Of a DNA stretch of 64,000 nt, positions 54,835 through 64,000 are shown in pieces. Each line of letters starts with the position of its first letter. Position 1 is the first letter of the stretch. Source of the DNA: Orientallactaga sibirica (Eukaryota; Chordata; Mammalia; Rodentia; Dipodidae). The notes beneath the pieces were generated by a model. The model was not told where the DNA came from. It did not search any database and saw only the letters and a list, made by a program, of their open reading frames with translations. The position numbers were made by a program, and so were the translations under genes. The DNA lies in the NCBI GenBank assembly GCA_036365145.1, contig JAEOAD010000052.1, forward strand, positions 15,432,501 through 15,496,500, given 5' to 3'.

Positions 54835-55442
54835 TTTTTTTGTTTTTGTTTTTTTGGTTTTTCAAGGTAGGGTCTCACTCTAGCTCAAAATTCACTCTGT
54901 AGTCTCAGGGTGGCCTCGAACTCATGGTGATCCTCCTACCTCTGCCTCCCAAGTTCTGGGACTAAAGGCGTATGCCACCACACCTGGCTCTTTTTTTTTT
55001 TTTTAACACTCAGGTCAGGAACTCACATTCCCCAGTCCTTCTCATCATCTGCTGTGAACCTCAGACCTCTGTGGAGACCCTTCTCAGGTGACTAGTTCCA
55101 GGCTAGCACTTTGGAGTCAAGGTGAAGATTCCTGTAAGGATCAGAACCTATTCAGATCTTCACTTATTAACACTGAGCATCTCATGTAAGACTGAGGCTA
55201 GGTGTAGTGTTACATGTTTAGAATCCCAATGCTTGAAGGCAGACATAGGAAGATTTTAGTTAGAGGACAGCCTGGAACCCTCTCTCAAAAAACCAAGGGG
55301 CCTGCCATGGTATGCACACCTTTTTTTTCCCCCCCGAAGTAGGGTCTCTAGACCAGGCTGACCTAGAATTCACTCTATTCTCAGAGTGGCCTTGAATTCA
55401 TGGTGCTCCTCTAACCTCTGCCTCCTGAGTGCTGGGTGCACA
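54835..55442 (+). other. Intergenic, unique sequence with two B1-like SINEs
   Basis: B1-like - at about 54840-54990 and 55320-55440 (shortened). 55010-55310 is mostly unique, with a possible degenerate B1 (+). No gene is seen. Confidence 0.6.
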
Positions 55443-57985
55443 CCTTTTTTAATTGACAACTTCCATAATTACAGACAATAAACCATAATAATTCCTTCCC
55501 CCTCACTTTCCCCTTCAAAACTCCACTCTCCATCATATCCCCACCCCCTCTCAATCAGTCTTTTATTTTGATGTCATCATCTTTTCCTCCTATGGTCTTA
55601 GGCACTGTGAGGTCATGGGTATCCAGGCCATTTTGTGTGTGGAAGATTGTATTGTAAGCAGTCCTACCCTTCCTCTGGCTCTTATATTCATTCTGCCACC
55701 TCTTCCACAATGAACCCTGAGCCTTGGAAGATGTAATAGAGATATTTCAGTGCTGAATACTTCCCTGTCATCTCTCAGCACTATGGTGCCTTTTGAGTCA
55801 TCCCAGAGGTCACTGCCATCTGAAAAGAGAAGCTTCTCTAACCAAAAGTGAAAGTAGCTTTAATATACAGGTATGGACATTAAGAAAAGTGCTTACTAGG
55901 CAGTTTGGTGAGCATAATATATGTACTTAACAAGTCACCAGCAGGCATTATGCATTATACCCCTAGGGTTCATGACTACACCCGTCAAGATTTTTAGAAC
56001 CAGGTATGTGTTCCCTCCCATGGAGCAGGCCTCTAGTCCAATTAGAGAAGCAGTTAGTTTCCCTCATAGACATGCTTCTATTGTACCTGTTGGCTCATTT
56101 GGCCTGGCTGGCCAAATTTAAGGCTTGCAGTGTCCACTGTTTTTTTTCCCCCCGAGGTAGGCCCAGGCTGACCTGGAATTCACTATGTAGTCTTGGTGGC
56201 CTCAAACTCATGGTGATCCTCCTACCTCTGCTTCCCAAGTGCTGGGATTAAAGGTGTGTGCCACCACGCCTGGCTTTTTTTTTTTTTTTTTTTGGTTTTT
56301 CAAGGTAGGGTTTCACTCTGGCTCAGGCTGACCTGGAATTCACTATGTAGTCTCAGGGTGGCCTTGAACTCTCAGTGATCCTCCTACCTCTGCCTCCCGA
56401 GTGCTGGGATTAAAGGCGTGTGCCACCACGCCTGGCTTTTTTTGTTTTTTTGAGGTAGGGTCTTACTTTGTCCAGGCTGACCTGGAATTCACTATGTATT
56501 CGCCTGGCTCATTTTTTTTTTTTTTTTTTAAATCTCCATTGATGACTTCTTTCTCCCATGGAGCTGATGCAGTATAGCTTTTTCCAGTTTTCTGCTCAGC
56601 TTCAGCAATATTTCTCAGTGACCTTGCAGCCCAAGCATGTGGAGTCTTCAGCAATAGGATCTTACCATCTATTCCTGGTAGGAAACCAAGAGCCTCGACA
56701 ATGGCCTGTAATGTTTTAGGGGCATCAGGGACCTCCCTGGCCAACAACTCTCTGGAGGGTATCCCATTCCTGGCACTGAAAATTTTCTAGTAACAGTCTA
56801 TGGCTTCTGAGTATAACATTGTCCAAAAAAGTATGTTTCCATATGACTTACACTCTTAGATTTTTTTTAAAAAACATTTATTTTATTTATTTGAGAGAGA
56901 GAGGGGATAGGTGCACCAGGGCCTCCAGCCACTGCAAATGAACTGCAGATGCATGTGCCCCCTTGTGCATCTGGCTTACGTGGGTCCTGGGGAATCAAAC
57001 CAGGGTCCTTAGGCTTCACAGGCAAATGCCTTAACTGCTAAGCCATTTCCCCAGACCCCCCTCTTAGATTTTGATTAACCCTACCCCTACCCTTCCTTTG
57101 CTCAGTCTCTTCTGTCCTCACTTAGGCCTTTCCACCCCCCAGTAATCTACTTACATATATACAATACCATCCCCTTAAGTCCTCCCTTCTCCTTCCTCTC
57201 TTACAGCCCCCTTCTAGCTTTCTGGCCTCTGCTACCAAGTTTCATTCCGACTCAAATACTAGTCCAAACATTGGTAGGTAGAATCCACATAGGAGAGAGA
57301 ACATGAGGCACTTGGCTTTCTGGGCCTGGGTTACCTCACTAAGTATAGATCCATTAATTTTCCTGCAAATTTCATTTTTCTTTACCGCTGAGTAGAACTC
57401 CATTGTATAAATAAATGTGCCCCATCTTCCTTATATACTCATCAGTTGAGGAACATCTAGGCTGGTTCCATTTCCTAGCTGTTGTGAATACAGCCACAAT
57501 AAACATGGATGTGCAAGTACCTCTAAGGTAGTGCAACAAGTCCTTAAGAGTTATGCCTAGGAGAGGTATAGCTGGGTCATATGGTAAATCTATTTTTAGC
57601 TATCTCAGGAACCTCCACACTGATTTCCACAATAGCTGTACCAAATTACATTCCCATCAACAGTGTAGAAGGGTTCCTCTTTTTCTACATACTTGCCAGA
57701 ATTTATTGTCATTTGTTTTCTTGATGACAGCCATTTCATAGGAGTGACATGGAATCTCAAAGTAGTTATTTATTTTTTTAATTTATTAGAGACAGAGAGA
57801 GAATGGGCATTCCAGGGCCTTTAGCCACTGTAAACAAACTCCAGATGCATGCAGCACCATGTGCCTCTGGTTTACATGGGACCTGGAGAATCGAACCTGG
57901 GTCCTTAGGTTTCACAGGCATGCACCTTAACCATTAAGCCATCTCTCCAGCCCTCAAAGTAGTTTTAATTTGTATTTCCCTGATG
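55443..57985 (-). mobile_element. L1 3' half, split by later SINE insertions
   Basis: Antisense L1: extreme 3' end near 55445, 3' UTR to 56137, then three B1-like elements (56138-56520), more 3' UTR (56525-56860), a B2-like element (56861-57058) flanked by the repeat CTCTTAGATTTT, ORF2 C-terminal region (57060-57767), a second B2-like element (57768-57952) flanked by TCAAAGTAG, and a final ORF2 piece to about 57985. No intact ORF remains. Confidence 0.85.
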
Positions 57986-58124
57986 GTGGTGCACACCTTT
58001 AATCCCAGAATTTTGGAGACAGAATTAAGAGGATCACTGTGAGTTTGAGACCAACCTGGGACTACAAGGTGAGTTCCAGGTCAGCCTGGGCTAGAGTGAG
58101 ACCCTACCTTGAAAAAACATCATC

Positions 58125-58171
<47 letters not shown>

Positions 58172-58174
58172 AGG

Positions 58175-58335
58175 AAAAGATCATGACATCAAACTGAAAA
58201 GAGAGACTGATTGAGAGGGGGACAGGATATGATGGAGAGTGAAGTTTCAAAGGGGAAAGTGGGGGGAGGGAGGGAAATAACATGGGATATTGTCTACAAT
58301 TAAAGAAGTTGTCAATAAAAATAAAAATAATTTTA
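58175..58335 (+). mobile_element. L1 3' terminus fragment
   Basis: GGGATATTGTCTACAATTAA and GAAGTTGTCAATAAAAATAA are the reverse of the 3' ends seen elsewhere here. It lies after a B1-like + (about 57986-58125) with a long A tract. Confidence 0.7.
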
Positions 58336-58684
58336 AAAAAGGGGGGCTAGAGAGATGGCTTAGCAGTTAAATTCCCCAGGACCCACTCATGTAAGCCAGA
58401 TGCACAGGTGACTCTTTTCTTTTTTTTTTGGTTTTTCGAGGTAGGGTTTCACTGCAGCTCAGGCTGGCCTGGAGCTCACTATATAGTCTCAATTCATTAT
58501 GTAATCTCAGGTAGCCTTAAACTCATGGTGATCCTTCTACCTCTGCCTCCCCGAGTCCTGTGATTAAATGTGTGTACCATCACGCCTGGCTGGAGCTCGT
58601 TTTCATTGTCTGTAGGCCCTGGAGTGCCCATTCTCTCATTCTCTCTGCCTCTTTCAAATAAAAATAAAAATTTTTTAAAATCCT

Positions 58685-58772
58685 AAGGGCTGGAAATGTA
58701 GCTCAGTGGTAGAATGTTCACTTGCCTTGCACAAAGGCCTCGGTTCATCGTCAGCACAATTCCTAGCCTTAG
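58685..58772 (+). mobile_element. Degenerate ID-type SINE
   Basis: GGCTGGAAATGTAGCTCAGTGG, followed by TTGCCTTGCACAAAGGC and a diverged B-box region. It is shorter than and distinct from the B2-like elements around it. Confidence 0.65.
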
Positions 58773-59552
58773 TAATGAGTTAGCATGTTGAGTTCTTGGT
58801 ATGTCAGAAACTGTTCTGGGGAGAGGGGCACAAGGAGAGTGGAGCAATGGTTTAGCAGTTAAAGGCACTTGCTGTTGCAAAGCCTCCTAGACCAAGTTCA
58901 ATTCAACCACCACCCATGCAAACCTGACACAAAAAGTGGTGCAAGTGTCTGGTATTCATTTGCAAGAGACCTTGGTGTGCTGCATACAATCACAAGCAAA
59001 TAAGTACAATCTTATTATTTTTTTTGTTTTGGTTGTTTGAAGTAAGGTCTATGATCTAGCCCAGGCTGACCTGGAATTCATACTGTAGTCTCAGGGTGGC
59101 CTCCAACTCAGTGATCCTCCTACCTCTGCCTCCCAAGTGTTGGGATTAAAGGCATGCACCACCATCTGCAGCCAACTTATTTTTATTTTCTTTACTTATT
59201 TGAGATAGAGAGAGAGTGAGTGAATGAGAATGGGCGTGCCAAGGCCTCTAGCCACTGGAAATGAACTCCAGATGCATGCGCCACCATGTGCATCTAGCTT
59301 ATGTGGGAACTGGAGAATCAAACCAGGGTCCTTAGGCTTTGCAGGCATGTGCCTTAACTGCTAAGCCATCTCCCCAGCCCCATTTTTTAAAAAATTTATT
59401 TTAGGTCAGGCATGGTGGCACACGCCTTTAATCCCAGCACTTGGGAGGCAGAGGTAGGAGGATCGCTGTGAGTTTGAGGCCACCCTGAGACTACAGAGTG
59501 CATTCCAGGTCAGCCTGGGCTAGAGCGAGACCTTACCTTGAAAAATAAATAA

Positions 59553-59589
<37 letters not shown>

Positions 59590-60259
59590 GGCTGGAGAAA
59601 TGGCTTAGCGGTTAAGGCATTTGCCTGTGAAGCCAAAGGATCCTGGTTCTATTCTCCACAACCCATGTAAACCAGATGCACAAGGGGCACATGCATTTGA
59701 AGTTCGGTTGCAGTGGCTGGAGGCTCTGATGTGCCCCTTCTCTCTCTGTCTGCTTCTTCTCTCTCTCTGCTTGCAAATAAATAAAGAAAAATTAAGAAAA
59801 AAAGGCCATTCACTTAAAAAAAATAGCCTGGCATGGTGGCACACATCTGTAATGTCAGCACTTAGGCAGAAGTAGGAGGATAATCGTGAATTCAAGGCCA
59901 CCCTGAGACTACATAGTAAATTCCAGATTAGCCTTGGCTAGAGCAAGACCTTACCTTAAAACCAACCAACAAACAAACAAAAACTCAAAAAAATCTGGTT
60001 ACAAGCCGGGCGTGGTGGCGCATGCCTTTAGTCCCAGCGCTTGGGAGGCAGAGGTAGGAGGATCGCCGTGAGTTCGAGGCCACCCTGAGACTACATAGTG
60101 AATTCTAGGTCAGCCTGCTAGAGTGAGGTAGGCTGATTGCTTGAGTTCAAGGCCAGCCTGGAGCTACAGAGTGAGTTTCAAATAGCCTGGGTAGAGTGAG
60201 ACCCCACCTCAAAAAAACAAAAATAAATAAATGGATAAAAGAACAAAAACAGAAAAGCA

Positions 60260-60345
60260 GGGCTGGAAATGTGGCAAAGTAATAGAGCACCTAACTAGTT
60301 GCATGAGGTTCTGGGTTCCATCCCCAGCACCCAGAGGGAACAAAA
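60260..60345 (+). mobile_element. Degenerate ID-type SINE
   Basis: GGGCTGGAAATGTGGCAAAG, then TTCTGGGTTCCATCCCCAGC, resembling the ID consensus with several changes. Confidence 0.6.
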
Positions 60346-60374
60346 CTTAGTTTATTTTTTAACTTTGTTTCTAT

Positions 60375-60409
<35 letters not shown>

Positions 60410-60559
60410 GGTTTCTTGAGGTAGAGTCTCACTCTAGCCCAGGCTGACCTGGAATTCATTCTGTATTCTCAGGCTGGCCTCGAACTCATGGTGATCCTCC
60501 TACTTCTGCCTCCCAAATGCTGGGATTAAAGGCGTGAGCCACCATGCCCGGCTAATTTT

Positions 60560-61945
60560 TTTAATTAAAAAAAAATTTTATTGACAACTTCTTTAATTGT
60601 AGACAATATCCCATGGTACTTCCCTTCCTCCCCCCACTTTCCCCTTTGAAACTTCATTCTACATCATATCCCTCCCCCTCTCAATCAGTTTCTCTTTTCA
60701 ATTTGATGTCATGATCTTTTCCTCCTATTATGATGGTCTTGTGTAGGTAGTGTCAGGCACTGTGAAATCATGGATATCCAGGCCATTTTGTGTATGGAGG
60801 AGCACGTTGTAAGGAGTCCTACTCTTCCTTTGGCTCTTACATTCTTTTTTTTTTTATTTATTTTTTATTTATTTATTTATTTATTTATTTATTTGAGAGA
60901 GAGAGAGAGAGATACAGAAATAGGCAGGTAGAGAGAGAGAGAATGGGTGCACCAGGGCCTCCAGCCACTGCAAACGAACTCCAGATGCATGCACCCCCTT
61001 GTGCATCTGGCTTACGTGGGTCCTGGAGAATCGAGCCTCGAACCGGGGTCCTTAGGCTTCATAGGCAAGCGTTTAACCGCTAAGCCATCTCTCCAGCCCG
61101 GCTCTTACATTCTTTCTGCCCCATCTTCTGCAATGGACCCTGAGCCTTGGAAGGTGTGTTTGAGATGTTTCAGTGCTGAGCACTCCCCTGTCCTTTCTTC
61201 TCAGCATCATGGTGCCTTCTGAGTCATCCCAAGGTCACCACCATTTGAAAAAAAAAGCTTCTCTAACCAAAAGTGAGAGTAGCATTAATATATGGATGTG
61301 GACATTAAGAGAAGTGCTTACTGGGCAGTTTGGTGAGCATAGTATATATATTTAGCCAGACACCAGCAGATGTTACACCCCTAGGGCTCATGACTACCCC
61401 TGTCATAGGTTTTCAGTATCAGGGATGTATTCCCTCCCATGGAGTGGGCCTCCAGTCCAATTAGAGAGTGGTTGGTTTCCCCCATAACAGACATGCCACT
61501 ATTGCACCTGTTAGCTCATTTGGCCTGGCTGGCCAAATTTAAAACTTGCAGAGTTCACTGTTGAGTATCTCCACTGTTTTTTTCTCTCTCCCATTGAGCT
61601 GCATGCAGCGTAGCTTTTTTCCAACTTTCTGTCAGCTGGTCCACATGGAGGAGGCTTTCAGCTCAGTTCCAGCAGGATTTCTTAGTGACCTTGCAGCCCA
61701 AGTATGTGGAGTCTACAGCAGTAGGGTCTTACCATCTATTCCTGGTGGGAAACCAAGGGCCTTGGCAATGGCCTATAATGTTTTGGGGGTATCTATGACC
61801 TCCCCGTCCAACAACTCACTGAAAGGTATCCCATATCTGGCACTGAAAATTTTCTAGTAACAATCTATGGCTTCTGTCCAGAAAAGTAGGTTTCCATATG
61901 ACTTATTTCCCTCCACCTTTCCTTTCTCAATCTCTTCCCCTGACA
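60560..61945 (-). mobile_element. L1 3' UTR with a nested B2-like SINE
   Basis: Antisense L1 3' end. It is split at about 60848-61100 by a B2-like - element flanked by GGCTCTTACATTCTTT on both sides. The order of motifs parallels the L1 at 55443-56860. Confidence 0.85.
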
Positions 61946-62440
61946 GAAACTAGAGTTTCTACCTACTATTATTAATTTCACGTGTGTGTATTGGAGCATC
62001 TCCTACTGCTGCAAATGAGTAGTGTAGTTTGCATGGGTAGCTTGGGAATTGAACCGGTGCTGACAGGTTTTGCTAGGAAGTGCTAGGGCTGGGAAGAGCC
62101 ATCTTCCCAGCCCATCTCTACCTTTTTCTGGATTTGATTCCTTCTTTCCAAGTGGCATTATTTGACTCAGTCGTTAGGCCTTGCATTTGTCCTCAACTTT
62201 CTGGGTAAGTATACTTAAAGTGTTGCTGTGCCCTTCATATTGCCTCACATCAGGAAACAAGCAATGACTGCTTAGGATCACTGTACATTCAAGGTCAGCT
62301 TGGGCTACAAGTGAATTCCAAGTTAGCCCAGGCTAGAATGACTATAATTCATACTGAAAGGCAGGATCAATGCAGTTTTCCTTTTACTTGCTAAGTTCAG
62401 GAGTCTAGTAAGTAAGTTGTGGTTTGTGATTCTTTTTGGT
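61946..62440. other. Mostly single-copy intergenic stretch
   Basis: A SINE-derived remnant may lie near 62000-62115. No exon is recognised. Confidence 0.5.
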
Positions 62441-62605
62441 TTTGTTTCTTCGAGGTAGGGTCTCACTCAGCCCAGGCTGTCCTGGAACTCACAATGTAGT
62501 CTCAGGGTGGCCTCAAACTTATGGGGATCCTCCTACCTCTGCCTCTACCTCCTGGGATTAAAGGCGTGCACCACCATGCCTGGCTGATTTGTGATTTTTT
62601 TTAAC

Positions 62606-62661
<56 letters not shown>

Positions 62662-63905
62662 TTTTTTTTTTTCCAAGGTAGGGTCTCACTCTATCTCAGA
62701 CTGTCCTGGAATTTACTATGTAGTCTCTGGGTGGCTTCAACTCTCGGCAATCCTACCTCTGCCTCCCAAGTGCTGGGATTAAAGACCTGTGCCACCACAC
62801 CCGGCTTGCTTCTTTTTTTTTTTTTTTGGTTTTTGAGGTAGGGTGTCACTCTAGCTCAGGCTGACCTGGAATTCACTATGTAGTCTCAGGGTGGCCTCGA
62901 ACTCATGGTGATCCTCCTACCTCTGCCTCCCGAGTGCTGGGATTAAAGGCATGCGCCACCACACCTGGCTTGCTTCTCTTTTTTTTTTTTTTTTTTTTTG
63001 GTTTTTGAGGTAGGGTCTCACTCTGGTCCAGGCTGACCTGGAATTCACTATGTAGTCTCAGGGTGGCCTCGAACTCCCGGTGATCCTCCTACCTCTGCCT
63101 CCCGAGTGCTGGGATTAAAGGCGTGCGCCACCACGCCCGGCTTTGCTTCTCTTTTTTTAAAAAAAATATTTTAAAAAATTATTTGCAAGGAGAGATAGAA
63201 GAGAGACAGAGAAACAGAACGGGCACACCAGGGTCTCCTGTATCTGCAAACGTACTCCAGATACACGTACCACTTTGTGCATCTGGTTTTACATGGGTAC
63301 TGCCGAGCCATCTCTCCAGCCCCCTTTATTTGTTTTTTTGAGGTAGGTTTTTTTGTTTGTTTTTCAAGGTAGGGTTTCACTCTAGTCCAGACAGACTTGG
63401 AATTCACTATATAGTTTCAGGGTGGCCTCGAACTCACGGTGATCCTCCTACCACTGCCTCCCAGATGCTGGGATTAAAAACTTGTGCCACCATGCCTGGC
63501 TGTTATTTTATTTATTTATTTATTTTTTTTTTTTTTTTTTTTTGCAAGGTAGGGTCTCACTCTGGTCCAGGCTGACCTGGAATTAACTATGTAGTCTCAG
63601 GGTGGCCTCGAACTCTAGGCGATCCTCCTACCTCTGCCTCCCGAGTGCTGGGATTAAAGGTGTGCGCCACCATGCCCGGCTTGGCTGTTATTTTTTTTAA
63701 AAGGTTTTATTTTATTTATTTATTAGAGTCAGAGAGAGGGAGGGAGTGAGAATGGGCGTGCCAGGGCCTTTAGCCACTGCAAATGAACTCCAGATGCATG
63801 CACCACTATGTGCATCTGGCTTACATGGGACCTGGAGAATTAAACCAGGGTCCTTAGGCTTTGCAGGCGTGCACCTAAACCGCTAAGCCATCTCTCCAGC
63901 CCCGT
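62440..63905 (-). repeat. SINE cluster, right end
   Basis: B1-like - at about 62440-62585, 62670-62805, 62815-62970, 62978-63143, 63350-63500 and 63520-63680; B2-like - at about 63155-63322 and 63695-63902; (CTTT)n at 62606-62660. 63903-64000 is unique or L1-like and too short to call. Confidence 0.8.
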
Positions 63906-64000
63906 TGTTTTTTGCGACTGGGTTTTCTTTATTCTATTTCCAAATTTATGTCTAGTATTGACCTCATTTCATTAAATTGGTTTTCTGTGTTTTCTTTGAA

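Larger units (their letters stand above)
58336..60555. repeat. Intergenic SINE cluster
   Basis: B1-like - at about 58425-58590, 59030-59170 and 60405-60553; B2-like - at about 59180-59380; B1-like + at about 59405-59545, 59825-59965 and 60005-60215 (composite); B2-like + at about 58850-59000 (diverged) and 59590-59800; (GATA)n at 59549-59588; (TTTA)n at 60372-60408. Confidence 0.75.

Overview
The window is nuclear DNA from a mammal, almost certainly a rodent. It has spliced vertebrate genes with GT-AG introns, CpG-rich promoters, AATAAA signals and very many SINEs. Three SINE types recur: a 7SL-derived B1-like element, a tRNA-derived B2-like element (it opens GGGCTGGAGAGATGGCTTAG, with a CT-rich 3' part and an A-rich tail), and a few short ID elements. 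This mix looks to me like a jerboa (Dipodidae, e.g. Jaculus). The family assignment is inference from the repeats, not proven.

Four protein-coding genes can be read exon by exon. PPM1G (+, CDS 6465-36325) is a nuclear PP2C phosphatase. ZNF513 (+, 37971-40707) is a C2H2 transcription factor. SNX17 (-, 48576-41517) is an endosomal PX-FERM sorting nexin. EIF2B4 (+, 48940-54772) is the delta subunit of eIF2B. Order and orientations match the block on human 2p23.3 as I remember it, read in reverse. All exon phases close: ZNF513 is 541 aa, SNX17 470 aa, EIF2B4 525 aa, and PPM1G 543 aa if one copy of the duplicated exons is used.

Layout: 1-5720 is intergenic DNA full of SINEs, with a truncated LTR retroelement inserted into a B1. 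5770-6760 is the PPM1G CpG-island promoter and first exon. 6585-34073 holds large repeat-packed PPM1G introns. 34074-36325 holds the terminal PPM1G exons. 37390-37970 is the ZNF513 promoter. 37971-54812 is compact and gene-dense: ZNF513 and SNX17 converge tail to tail with about 100 bp between their poly(A) signals, and SNX17 and EIF2B4 diverge from a shared 363-bp promoter. 54813-64000 is intergenic, mostly nested L1 3' ends and SINEs. GTF3C2, expected next by synteny, has no recognisable exon here.

The most unusual feature is a direct tandem duplication of about 4.06 kb inside PPM1G (24893-28955 and 28956-33024). It copies three whole exons, 684 nt or 228 codons, with splice sites intact and phases compatible, so both copies could be spliced in frame to give a 771-residue phosphatase with two acidic domains. 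The copies are nearly identical, so either a very recent real duplication or an assembly (haplotype) duplication is possible. Other points of interest are a Gly-to-Trp change in EIF2B4, tandem NAGNAG acceptors on two successive EIF2B4 introns, an open 93-nt ZNF513 intron, and a SINE sitting on the PPM1G poly(A) site.
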